This document shows, piece by piece, positions 21,985 through 33,281 of a DNA stretch of 64,000 nt (position 1 is the stretch's first letter; each line of letters starts with the position of its first letter). Source of the stretch: Datura wrightii. Lineage: Eukaryota > Streptophyta > Magnoliopsida > Solanales > Solanaceae. A program made the translations under genes and the position numbers. The notes below the pieces were generated by a model that saw nothing but the letters and a program-made list of their open reading frames with translations, was not told where the DNA came from and ran no database searches. Location: NCBI GenBank assembly GCA_035772735.1, contig JASDFA010000019.1:68176001-68240000 (forward strand), read 5' to 3'.

Positions 21985-23600
21985 TCCTCAGCTTCCTAGA
22001 TCATCTCTTCCTTATCCTTGTTTCTCCCCAATACCTTAATAGAGGTGACATATTTAGTCCTTAACCTAAGAACTTACCGATCTAATATGGAAACTGGAAT
22101 CTCTTCGTAGGCTAACTCCTCGGTAACCTAAACGTTCTCAACTGGCACAACTCAGGATGGATCCCCTATACACTTCAGCATCATTGACACATTAAAGGTC
22201 GAGTGAATAGATTCTAACTCTGGAGGCAAGTCTAGTTCGTACATTACTGGGCCTATTCTCTGAAGGATCCAACATGGCCCAATAAACCTAGGGCTAAGCT
22301 TTCCTTTTTTACCAAACTACATTACGCCTTTCATTGGCAAAACTTTCAAAATTACCTAGTCATCGACATTGAATTCCAGATCTCTACGCCGCACATCAGA
22401 GTAAGATTTTTGGCGACTCTGAGTTGTCAACAAGCGCTTTTTGATAAGCTTTACTTTCTCCTCTGATTGGCGGATTATGTTTGGTCCAATTAACTCTGAT
22501 TCTCCAACTTCAAACCAACCAACTGGGGACCTGCATTTCCACCCATATAAGGCCTCATACAGTTCCATCTGAATTGTCGAATGATAATTGTTGTAATAAG
22601 CAAATTCAGTAAGGGGTAAATACTCATCCCAACTGCCCCCGAAGTCTAACACGCACGCTCGCAACATATCCTCGAGAGTTTGAATTATACGTTCTGCCTG
22701 CCCGTCTGTTTGAGGATGGAAGGCAGTACTCAGATTAACCTATGTTCCCAAGACTTTCTGAAATGACTGCTAGAATCTAGTTGTGAATTGTGCCCCTTTG
22801 TTGGAAATAATGGATGCTGGAACACCATGTAATCTAACTATCTCTATGATATATAACTCGGCATAGTCCTCGTCTGAAAAAGTGGTCTTGATGGGCAGAA
22901 AATGAGCTGACTTAGTCAATATGTCAATAATCACCCAGATAGAATCAAATTTGTGCCTGGTACGGGGGTAATCCTGTCACAAAATCCATGTTGATTACCT
23001 CTCATTTACACATAGGCACCGCTATTTCCTGTGTCAATCCACCGGGTTTTCGATGTTCGGCCTTTACTTGCTGGCAGTTAGGGCATTGTTCTACAAATTC
23101 TACGACACTCTTTTTTATTCCAGGCCACCAGTAAATCTCTTTTATATCATGGTTCATTTTCATCGAACCGGGATGAAGAGAGTAACGACAGTAGTGTACA
23201 TCAGCCGTAATCTGCTGGCGGAGCGCCCTACTACATCTGGAATGCAAAGGTGACCGCTGAATCTCAGTTACCCATCTTTAGTTACCTCGAAAGCTGATAC
23301 TTCTCCCAGTTGTACCTTATCTCAGAGTTGCGCTAAGTGAGGATCTTCGTACTGCCTCTCTTTTACCTCTACAGCCAAAGATGATACTACGGTATTCTGA
23401 ATCACAACCCCATTGTTTCTCGAGTCTATTATTCGAGCGGCTAAGCTAGCTAACTGATACAATTCTCAGGCCAACTCCCGTTGTTCATGCCTCAAATATG
23501 CCAAAATTCCCATAGATCTATGACTAAGGGCATCTTCTACAATATTGGCCTTCCCTAGATGATACAGAATGCTCACGTCGTAGTCCTTCAACAATTCTAA
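21985..23600 (-). pseudogene. E5 integrase and chromodomain-tail remnant
   Basis: The zinc finger is at 23002-23247 ([27 protein letters not shown]). Integrase core remains run from 22990 to 22680 with frame changes. The segment 22667-22356 is open ([30 protein letters not shown]). The tail at about 22340-21985 is recognisable only in pieces ([14 protein letters not shown], YEEIPVSI-like). Many stops; clearly dead. Confidence 0.82.
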
Positions 23601-24930
23601 CCAGTGACGCTGTCATAAATTCAACTCTTTCTGAGTGAAGATATACTGGAGACTCTTATGATCGGTGAAAATATCTACATGGACGCCATACAGATAGTGC
23701 CTCCATATTTTTAAGGAATGAACCACTACAGCTAACTCCAGATCGTAGGTGGGGTAGTTCTTTTCATGTTTCCTCAGCTTCCTTGAAGCATAAGCAATTA
23801 CCTTACCGTGTTGCATCAGAACACACCCTAACCAAATGCTTGAAGCATTAGAGTATACTACATGACCCTCTGAACCTTCTGGCAAAGATAATATTGGCGA
23901 TGATGTCAACCTATTTTACAACTCCTGAAAACTTTGTTCACAAGCTCCAGTCCAGTGAAATTTGGCCTCTTTCTGGGTTAACTTGGTAAAAGGAGCTGAT
24001 AAGGTAGAAAACCCTTCTACATATCTTCTGTAATACCTAGCTAATCCGAGGAAACTGCGTACCTTTTAGTTGGAGTTGTAGGTCTAGGCCATGTCTTTAC
24101 TGCCTCGATCTTCTGTGAATCTACCTGAATACCAGTATCTGACACAATATGGACCAAAAAGGCTACAGAATTCAGCCAGAACTCACACTTAGAAAATTTT
24201 GCATATAACTAGCGATCCTTGAGAATCTGGAGTACCGTTCGCAAATGATCTCGATGTTCTGCTTCTAAATGGGAATACACCAAAATGTCATCAATGAATA
24301 CTATCACAAACAAATCTAGATACGGCCTGAAGATGTTGTTCATCAGATCCATGAACACTACAAGAGCATTTGTTTTCCCGAAGGACATGACTAGGAATTC
24401 AAAATGGCCATACCTAGTCCTGAATGTCATTTTTGAGATATCTCTCTCCCGAACCCGTACCTGTTGATACTCTGACCTTAAGTTAATCTTAGAAAAGTAT
24501 CTCGTCCCTTGTATTTGATCAAACAAATCATCTATTCTGGGAAGTGGGTACTTGTTCTTGATAGTAACTTTATTTAGCTGTCGGTAATCTATACACATGC
24601 TGAGGGAGCCACCTTTCTTTCTTACAAACAGAACTGGCGCACCCAATGGTGAAGTACTCAGCCTGATAAATCACTTTTCTAACATATCTTTCAATTGTTC
24701 TTTCAACTCTCTGATCTCAGCAGGAGCAATTCGGTAAGGAGGGATGGATATAGGTTGGGTGCCTTGTAGTAAGTCAATAGAAAAATCGATTTCCCTTTTT
24801 AGAGGGATGCCAGGGAGTTCATATGGAAACACGTCTGGAAATTCATTAACCACAAGAATAGATTGGAGAGTCGTGGATTCTGCTTGGACATCCAAACCCT
24901 GACAATATGATAAATGCAACCCTTCGCTAT
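23601..24930 (-). pseudogene. E5 reverse transcriptase and RNase H remnant
   Basis: The RT entry is at 24919-24671 (VNEFPDVFPYELPGIP, LKREIDFSIDLL). RT 24646-24209 is open for 145 aa. The first catalytic aspartate is asparagine ([10 protein letters not shown] instead of [10 protein letters not shown]), while FIDDILVYS remains. RNase H at 23909-23613 reads [12 protein letters not shown], with asparagine for the first catalytic aspartate, then DLELAVVVH and [12 protein letters not shown] stop (about 24664) separates the RT entry from the palm. Confidence 0.87.
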
Positions 24931-25648
24931 CAACTATCTCGCCCGAAGATAGGATATAAACCTACCTTTTAGCGTAGCTGCATTGCCTTTCCACTCTCGT
25001 ACTACTTTCCCTGGAAAGTGAAATCGGATATTCTTGGTCTAACATTCTACATTGGAATAACATGATGCTAGCCAATCCATACCCATAATTGCATTCAATC
25101 ACTTCTAGCTCTACTAAATCTGCTAAAGTCTGGCGACCAACAACCTCAACTGTGTAAACCCAGTAGATCATTTTAGCTATAATAGAATCACCGATGGGCG
25201 TGGACACTAAAAAGGGCTTCTGAAGATATTATGGCGTTATACCAAACTTCTGGGCTACTAATGGTGTAACATAAGACAAAGTGGAACCTGGGTCTATCAA
25301 AACATAAACGGGGTGAGAACAAATGTCCAACATACCTATCACAACATCAGGCAACGACTCTGACTCCTGTCGCCCTGGTAAAGCATAAGTGAGATCCAGA
25401 CTGGTGCCTGAACTCGATGCCCCTGACCTGCCTCGACCTCTTCCAGCTGGAGCTGAGGTCCTACGCCCTACTAGAGATGCTGGGGCACGTGACCCTGCTG
25501 AAGATCTATCCTGTCGGTCCCGATCACTCTGATCCCTGGTTGGACAGTCTCTCATCATGTGACCCTCTTGTCCACAGATGTAACACGCAGTAGAACCATA
25601 CCTGCATGCCCCTAGATGACGTCGACTGCAGATAAGGCAAGGTTTCAT
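24931..25648 (-). pseudogene. E5 gag zinc knuckles and protease remnant
   Basis: 25648-25229 is open for 139 aa. It holds a degenerate C-x2-C-x3-H-x3-C segment at residues 4-15 and a perfect CCHC knuckle at residues 22-35 (CYICGQEGHMMRDC). An arginine/glycine/serine-rich linker follows, then the protease loop VLIDPGSTLSYVTP near residue 119. The DPGS loop is intact. The next frame (25207-24962) has the C-terminal protease part (DSIIAKMIYWVY, VELEVI). Confidence 0.85.
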
Positions 25649-26734
25649 AGTGAATCTACTCTGCTATGACCCTCTCTGCTGCTGCTAACCTGATGGCCGT
25701 GAGCTCTCACCGGGTCCTGACTGTCCTCGACGGCCTAGTCTACCACCCTGCTGCTGCTGTGGAGGTGGGGGTCTGGGTGGTCTTCTAGATAGTCGTGGCC
25801 TAGATCCACCCTGAAACTCTACCTGAGTGTCAGTAGATCTAGCCCTGTGGTGCTGATCCTGATTTGCCCTTCCTATCTCCTGTTGTCGTTGCCAGATCCC
25901 CTCAATACTCTAAGTAAATGCCTAAATAGGGGCGATATCTATGTCCTCCCTTAGAGTAGCTGTAACACAAGTCTCCACGTACTCTGGAAGTAGCCCCATA
26001 ATGAATCGGTGCACCCTGGCTGGTATAGTGTCTATGATAGTTGGTGCATATTAGGCCAAGGAGTCAAATCTCACAGCATACTCCTAACATTCATCGAACC
26101 CTACTCCAAATGTAGAAACTAATCTACCCAGGCCTGTAGGATTTATCACGGCAAATAGTGATCCAAGAAGGCCTCTGAAAAGTTGGACCAAGTCGGAGGG
26201 GGGACATCTATACCTTGGTATCTCTCCCAACTCTCATACCATAACACTGCTATGCCTCGTAGCCGAAATACCGCTAACTCAACCAACTCCGCAGGCGTGG
26301 CATGCATTACCCTGAAGATCCGTTGCAACTGATCCAAGAATTCCTAAGGGTCCTCATCTTGGTCCGTCCCTATGAACTGCATGGGACTCAACGCAAGAAA
26401 CTCTCGGACCCTCGAACTACCAGGTCCTCCTGAAGACTCAGCAACCACGGGTGCCACTGGCTGACGCTGTGCAGCCATCATCTAAGTTAACATGAAGACA
26501 GCTCTCCAAACCTCCTGATCTGATGGTGTCGGTATAGAGGCTGCTGGAGGTGGTACTGACGCATCTACCGCTATGCACGGCTCCTGACAGGGCGGAGACT
26601 ACTGAGGAAACTAAGATGAAGTGCTCCCTACCGCCCTCAGATCGGGTTGGCTCTGACTGGGGCACCCTGCTAGTGCCTTCTCCTGCTGCGACATCTAACT
26701 TCCTGTCAGTTGTGGTCTGTCCCGTGTCAAACAT
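25649..26734 (-). pseudogene. E5 gag remnant
   Basis: The start region is MFDTGQTTTDRKLDVAAGEGTSR (26734), aligning with the E6 and E8 start (MADQ..., LDTAAGEGTSRMPQ). A capsid piece at 26337-26146 reads LVELAVFRLRGIAVLWYESW and FSEAFLDHYLP. The intervening codons carry several stops and a frame change near 26440. This gag belongs with E6/E8, not with the E1-E4 group. Confidence 0.8.
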
Positions 26735-26932
26735 TTCTCTGTAGAGAAGCAGAATATAGTAAGCTTAGGAACTCAACCCTATACATTACAGCTCTATAGA
26801 ACGACTGAAACAGAAAGAAGAGTAACCACCCTATCATTCCTCACAGCCTCCTGACTATAGAATATGGTGCACAACACATCCATAGACAAGACTCTACTTG
26901 ACATGACTTGAAGACTCCCTAGGATATGACCT

Positions 26933-26944
26933 GCTCTAATACCA
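26933..26944 (-). other. E5 primer-binding site, one change
   Basis: The complement is TGGTATTAGAGC, one base from TGGTATCAGAGC, next to the 5' LTR edge at 26949. Confidence 0.82.
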
Positions 26945-26948
26945 AGTT

Positions 26949-28985
26949 TTTCACACCCCACCTTGGGAGGCATGACTAGCACTTAGTGCCACACTGGGAC
27001 CTGACTGACCTGGCTAGGCCTATGCACATCTGGTGCAAGCCTGCAACTCAACTCAAGAAAATAATGAGCTATATCTCGGTGTAAACATAGCCTCTAGCCG
27101 ACAAGGCCGTATAGACACCTTGAAAAGAAAACAGTTAACCAACAACAAGCAATAAAAAAGGAAATCCTATGCAGGCAGATAAGACCATCATGATGTCTAG
27201 TTTTAGCAGAATGGAAATCAGGCACTAAACTGTGTTATGGCCGATAAGGCCACTAACTAACAGCGAAACAACGCCCCACACGGCCAACAACAAACTAACC
27301 ACAAGGAATCTGTAAATCTTCAAGCCTCTAGGAGTGGGAAAATGGTCGATACAGGGCCCGAACCTACCGATAAACTATACAATCAAAAAGAGCAAGCATT
27401 CTAACTATTAGCCCCGGAGGAAGGGAGCTAACTATACTGATGACTCGGGCTGAAGGCTAAGGAGGTCCTGATCCGTGTCTATATGCACCTGCAGGCAAGT
27501 AATGCAGCGCCCCAAGGATGGGCGCCAGTACAACATGTACCAAATTTGTAAGACAATAACGGAAAATAACTGAATAAACTTCAAATGAAACTGAAAGTAA
27601 CTGAGTAGAAGGGATAGAGATATAACCTAAATAAGTTAACTTCCTGCTGTCTAATCTATCAGTAAATAGTGCAAACAAGAACCTTACCTGGCCCCCATAA
27701 GATGGAAGGTACAAAAAGCATAGAATAACCCACTCGGGGCCCCCATAAGCCCTGGCGAGCACACTTCAATCTAAATATCCCTAACAAGGTCAAAATGAAT
27801 CAACTAGTAACTATAGCCAACCTACCGATCCCCTGGTTCTGCAACTGAGCCCACTCAACCACTGAACTATAGGTGTGTCTGAGTCCAGTGGACTCCTGAT
27901 AACTGCACCTCGGGCACCAGGCTCGATAGGGATGTGATGTCAATATGGCATAGAACTGGTAGTCCAATCATAGAATGGACTGTATAAGGCCCTTGGGCCT
28001 CATCATCATCCCTTGGGATGGAATATTGCTCCTTGGATCAACCTCATATAGCCCCTAGCGGGAAACGACACAGCTAGTAACCCTAGGGTTGGTCATGGAA
28101 GGCTATACAAGACAAAGTCAATCCCAAACTAAACATAGAGTACCGCTCTCAGCTAATAGCAATAGCTAATCACAATAACAATACTTCTGGATCCTTTACA
28201 GGGACTCAAACTGTATTACAATGCTATAGAAACTAACTTGCCAAAGGGATTCACCTTAACATACCTTAGATGCTGATTCCCGATTATTTGACGAGTTTCA
28301 AGTTGTATTCAACAGCTCTTTCCAACTGTAATCATAATACTGGGAGAAAGAGACTAAATTTCGATACCAAATTTGGCTTAAAATGATAACTTTTAATGCT
28401 AATAATAATAATACTTCAACATTGAAGAATACGGCCGAAAAACCCTAATTTCCCAGGAATTCAGAAGGGAGAAATGCTTACTTGGAGCTCTAGGAATCAA
28501 TTTGGAGCAATTCTGATCACTTCTAATCAACGAAGTTCTAAAGAAACTAACTCTGTAGTAATGCTCCCTGTAGGCTTAGAACTCGAAACCTGAAGTTAGT
28601 TTGAGTTTGAACCGCATTTAGCAGCGTAATTGAAGAAATTTGTGTGAAAAATGTCGTTCTCCTACTACACTAAATGGGGTTCTTCTTGATGTAATGAAAT
28701 CATATAAATCAACTTAATATATATAACTTTGGGGCGATGGACAGGGGTCCATGACACGGACCCCAACGCGCTGATTTACGGGCGTGTCACGGCGCCCAAC
28801 ACGCAGGAAGGGGGTTCGTGGCACGCTGCCCCTATCGCAACCTGCTCCGGCCTTCTCCCTCGCTACCATGATTTCATGCTCGAACGTCCTTTTCTTGGGC
28901 CCTTTCTCGTATGTCTCATACTCTAAAACTCTTGAATTACATATGAATATGCCGACTAAACAATAGAAACTTACTGGGTGTAACA
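26949..28985 (-). repeat. E5 5' LTR (family B')
   Basis: 2037 bp. The element-sense start is TGTTACACCCAG at 28985 and the end is GTGAAA, the same unusual end as the 3' copy. ATATATATA (28717-28725) lies at the TATA position, next to a CG-rich group (28740-28840) with CGTGTCACG at 28783-28791. No coding sequence. Confidence 0.88.
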
Positions 28986-30024
28986 TTAACTAACTGAAAA
29001 CCCTAGCTTCAATCTTTTATATGGATAGAATTTAGAAAGTTCTTCTGGAAAAAAATTAGGACACAGGGGCGAAAGGAAACCCTTGTTGAAGTCCCAATAC
29101 TTGAAGGAGAAACCCAGAGAATTTTGCTTGGAGAATCTGAGAGAAGATGGATGCCCTAGCTTTTGCTTGGAACTAATTGTTTATGTTTTACATTCTGAAT
29201 CTGTGAGCCTAGAAGAGAATGAGAGGAAAGATTCTCTCAATCCCCTTAATTCCCCACTAAACGTGACCCAAAACAAATAGTTTAGGTGCTAGGATATTTG
29301 GATTTGAAAAGAATACCCCTGGATAACTATTTCAAAAACTTATTGTCCAGATCCATCGAGCCTCACAATGAGTCATTGATTGTGACCACGACTCATTGGT
29401 GTCGGCCGTTGTCTCTGGCCTGGAACTTCCCTCTTATGGAATCTGACAACAGACGAATAACACCTTATTGGTTGGGACAACGGCTCATTGTTTCTACTCA
29501 TCACTATTCGAGCAAATTCTAAAATCTTAGGCCTCACTTGATAATGGGTCACCAAACAAATCTTTAGGTGACAAGATGACTCATTACTTAGACTCGTCAT
29601 CACTACTGGAATCTGTTCTTGACCAACAGATGGAGACAATGACTCGTTATATGGGGAAACGAGTTGTTATTCCCATTTGTTGTCACTGCAAAGGGTTTCA
29701 AATAACTTCCCAAATGTCCTCTAATGGACCCTTACGATTAGGTTATACTAAACAACGACTTGTCATCTTGCTTATTATTCGGGAGGAGAATTTTTAAGCA
29801 CACTCTAAACTTGAAAGAATGGGAAACACAATGATTCATTACCAGTAACGATGGGTCATTGTGCCACTCGTTAAATTTGAGAGAAAAACTTGCAAAATAG
29901 CTAACAACCGATTTAACGGGTCATAGTCTCTGACAACGAGTCATTCTGAGGAAAAAAAATTTGATTTCTTATGGTTTTTCATTCTAAGTCTGTGTTTGGT
30001 CTATGAAACTTTTGGGGTGTTACA
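28986..30024 (-). repeat. E4 5' LTR, proximal (U3-side) part
   Basis: Element-sense start is TGTAACACCCCAAAAG at 30024. It carries the family A type of repeated word in a decayed form (ACGACTCATTG, CGGCTCATTG, ACGAGTCATTC, CGACTTGTC at about 29370-29955). At 28986 it is cut by E5 and resumes at 19313. Confidence 0.78.
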
Positions 30025-31469
30025 GATTCCGTCAGGATAGGCAAGAGACCGGTCGGCAAGCTACAATGTCATTATGGTAGGACGTGGTTCACCTAAACCC
30101 AATGTTTTGAATAATGATGCAGTCATCAAATTAATGTTTGCATCCAATTCACACAGTACTAAACCAACTTCTTTATTCCCAATAACCACTAGAATGGTGA
30201 AGCTCCCAGGGTCTTTCAACTTCTTTGAAATTTTATTCTACACCTGTGAACTGCATTTTTCCTTGAGAGCCACAATCTCAAACTCCATAAGCCTCCTCTT
30301 GTTTGCCACAATATCCTTCAGATACTAGGAATATTTCAAAACTCCCTACAAAAGCTCCACCAATGGTAAGTTAACATGTACCTCCTTCAACACATCAAGA
30401 AATTTTTGGCAAGCGGTATCCTCCTTCTATTTCTTAAATCTTTGTAGAAATGGAGAGGGTTGTCTGGCTTCTACCAATTTCAACTTTGAGATGCTTGACT
30501 CACCAACCTCCTATCTGGACGTCACAACCTGCTCTACATCAACTTTCTTATCTCTGGGAATAACCTCACCTAGCTCTTCACCACTGCGCAAAGAGATTGC
30601 GCTCACATTTTCATTGGGGTTCTTCTCAGTGTTACTCGGAAGTGACTCTTGCAATCTGTTAGTCTGTTGAAGGGACAATTGCCTCATCTATTTCTCCAAC
30701 TCGTGGATGGATTTCTACATCTCATTAACCACCTGAGTCTGTTGAACCATCCACTACTTCATTGTATCTTCAAGTGAACTGCCAGGTTGCTGGCTTGAAG
30801 TCTTGGACAGTTGTTCTAGGGCCTTTGGAAATGCTTATTCCCTCCCTTTAAGGGATTTACTGCAGTCATGTACCCCTGGTTGTAATTGTTACCTGCAAAA
30901 CCTCCACTACTTCCATATTGTCCCACAAAATAAACAGACTCTAGGTTTAGTGAACAACCTGAATAAGCGTCGCCTTCTCCACACACCTCACATGATGGTG
31001 GTGGAGTCTAGACCTGATGGACCTGCTGAACCTGACTTCTTTCTAGTGTGATTACAAGCTTGCTGATCACATTCACCAGTTGACTGATGTCTTCTCAGAT
31101 TGTTGCTACATCGTCTACCTCGAGCTTCCTGGCACCTTAGTTGTTGTTAATCCTCTACCTGAGTCTTGACTCCCCACTGACATGAGATTCAAAAGAGCTT
31201 CTATCTCATAATAGCTCTAGGACAAAGTTGTCCCTATGCAGTAGCGTCAAGCAAGATCTTTTACTCTAGTTTCAACCCCCCACTATAAGATTGTGCTTGA
31301 TAATCTCCTTCAGCTGCATCTGGTGTGGGCAATCTCGCAAGTAGCCCTTGTATCGTTCCCAAGCCAGAGCCAAGGTCTCACTATCTCTCTGCACAAAACA
31401 AGAGATCTTCCCTCTCAACTCTTTTTTCATCCTTGAAGAGAAGAACATGTTGATAAATTTGTTGGAAAT
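30025..31469 (-). pseudogene. E7 gag C-terminus and protease remnant
   Basis: From 31469 down: FVQRDSETLALAWERYKGYL and CPHQ (gag helix typical of Athila/Tat elements), then a long linker full of stops and frame changes. Near 30250-30025 come KLKDPGSFTILVVIGN, LVLCELDANINLMT, LGLGEPRPTIMTL, stop, LADRSLAYPDGI. In the family the protease centre is LCDLGASINLMP; here the catalytic aspartate is glutamate and the glycine is aspartate. It ends mid-domain at the E4 insertion. Confidence 0.82.
31465..31469 (+). other. E6 target-site duplication, left
   Basis: GGAAA directly before the LTR start at 31470, identical to 40001-40005. Confidence 0.93.
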
Positions 31470-31587
31470 GTTACACCCCGTAAGATTCCCGGCACCTAGA
31501 TGGCCTATTCGTGCGTTGGTTAAGCATATTTAAAATCCATACGTGCTAGAGAAAGGCCCGGGAAAGGATCGGACGACTAGCCTATCA

Positions 31588-31668
31588 AACCATCGCGGAA
31601 GGAGCCGGGGCAGAGCTGTGTCACGGAGGCGAGGCCACCGCGTTGGCTCCGTGACATGTTGGGCTTGT
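31588..31668 (+). promoter_or_regulatory. CG-rich dyad group upstream of the TATA box in E6 5' LTR
   Basis: CCATCGCGGAAGG, then TGTCACGGAG with its exact inverted copy CTCCGTGACA about 25 bp on. The 19-bp word present in the 3' LTR is deleted here. It ends about 12 bp before the TATA box. Confidence 0.6.
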
Positions 31669-31679
31669 CCAGGCCCAAG

Positions 31680-31688
31680 TATATAAAG
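31680..31688 (+). promoter_or_regulatory. E6 5' LTR TATA box
   Basis: TATATAAAG followed by CCCCACTTC, about 210 bp into the LTR. It is conserved in all four E6/E8 LTRs and is the likely start-site element for the genomic RNA. Confidence 0.75.
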
Positions 31689-33213
31689 CCCCACTTCGGT
31701 TTTAAATCAGTTCATCCCTTATAATTTCCAGAGAAAACGCAGCAAACAGAGAGAGACGAAGAGGATTAATATATTATCACCCGATTACGCTACCAAACGT
31801 AGTTCAAATCTAAATTAACTCCAGCTACTGAGGTATTTAGCAGCAAGGAGCATTCCTACGGATTTTGTTTCGTGAAATACGGCCGACGAATCGTCGAGCT
31901 ACCGGACTAAGGTAAGTGGAATTGCTCCAAACTAGTGTCTATGTGTTCCTAGTTGTGAAGTGAATACTTCTCCCTTCTGGACTTTTGAAAAATAGCAAGT
32001 TTTCGACCGTCTTTCGATAAGCCTAAGTTTAGGCTATAATTATATCGAAAGTGATGTTTTCTTTTAGAATAGTGTTGTATTTAGTACTAATTGACGTATA
32101 TATGAATGCAGTTGGGAAAAATAGCTAGATTACTGGCCGAGCCTCGTCCAACAATCGGATAACTCGAGGTTAAGGTATGTGAAGTTGTTCTTCGGTAGGT
32201 TAGTAAGTCTTAGCTAGGTAAATCATAGTAAACTCCGTATTTGAAACTCTCGGAGTTGAATGTCGAGAATTAAGCAAGTCTAATAGATTCTGAGTTGTGT
32301 TAGTGTATCGTATTCAGTCCGAAAGTTAGCAAAGCATGCGCCAAAGGGCGAGTTAGCATTCCAGATTCAGTATAGCTTATTGTATGATTAGCAAGCATGT
32401 TGTAGAATAAAAAGAGATAGATTTTTAGAATAAAAGCTAATAAAGTAAAATCAGATAGACAGACAGTTTTATGGCTACAAATTAGCCATTCAGACGGATA
32501 GTATCCCGGCTACAGATTAGCCAAACAGTTAAATAAAGATTTCAGAATCAGTATAATCAGTAAGGAATCAGTATAATACAGAAAGAGATCAGAATAAGAA
32601 ATCAGACTTTCAAATAGTCTTTTTCGGTTATACATGCTTGCTATTTGTATGTGCTATTTATTTGTTGAGACTTGATGTGGCGCAAGGTTAACTTATTGAG
32701 CGTCCTCGCCGCCCCTAGGTTGGTAATCGTGTCGCCCACTGAGCGGGTGGGTTTACGTCACTCCAAGGAGTGGCATGCCGTCCCCAGTTTGGACGAAGAT
32801 GGGATGAAGCTTTCCCCATATCAGGCTGATCAGCATTACAGTACAGATAGCCCTGTTGTGCGCAAGCGCCTAGGGAACAGATACAGATACAGTTATAGTT
32901 ACAGATCCTATTATAGGTGCAGTGCCGATTTCAGATAACCCTGTGGAGAGTTCTAGGGAACCAGACCCTATCTGTTACTGTCTACACATGAGTCCTCCGG
33001 ACTCAGACACGGTTATTTATATCAGAGGCTATGGCCCGAGCCGGAGACCCAGGGGGCCGGTAGAGGAGCTCCGAGTGAGCAGATGAGTGGAGTGACTTAT
33101 TTTTTGTTGGTTTGGACCCGGGTAGGGGTATATAGATTGTTTGCTTGCTTGGCGCCATCCGGCTTATGGGGGTTGGTATTGGCTATTGCTTGCTAAATGT
33201 ATATGTATTTATG

Positions 33214-33218
<5 letters not shown>

Positions 33219-33280
<62 letters not shown>
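33219..33280. repeat. TA microsatellite, 31 units, in E6 5' LTR
   Basis: An unbroken run of TA over 62 bp. The matching site of the 3' LTR (39162-39171) has only five units, and the E8 LTRs have roughly 9-12. The expansion postdates insertion. Confidence 0.95.

Positions 33281-33281
<1 letters not shown>

Larger units (their letters stand above)
19314..28985 (-). mobile_element. E5: Ty3/gypsy chromovirus, minus strand, with an extra internal-region fragment
   Basis: A full minus-strand element (5' LTR 26949-28985, internal 21670-26948, 3' LTR 19677-21669) followed, instead of by flanking DNA, by a second PBS, leader and gag start (19314-19676). The outer right edge abuts E4 LTR sequence. No target duplication can be confirmed because the left end is truncated. 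Confidence 0.85.
16985..30024 (-). mobile_element. E4: Ty3/gypsy chromovirus (Tekay-like), minus strand, hit by E3 and E5
   Basis: Reading on the minus strand: 5' LTR from 30024 to 28986, interrupted by E5, then 19313 to 18187; PBS; gag start at 17969; gag to 16985, where E3 interrupts it. The rest is left of the window. Its outer edge at 30024/30025 abuts Athila-like protease codons of E7 (likely target duplication GATTC at 30025-30029). Confidence 0.85.

Noticed and set aside
23053..23253. Plus-strand frame opposite the E5 integrase
   Set aside because: Shadow of the zinc-finger coding strand; no independent features.
30803..31051. Plus-strand 82-codon frame as a gene
   Set aside because: It is antisense to the E7 gag-protease remnant, which is recognisable on the minus strand.
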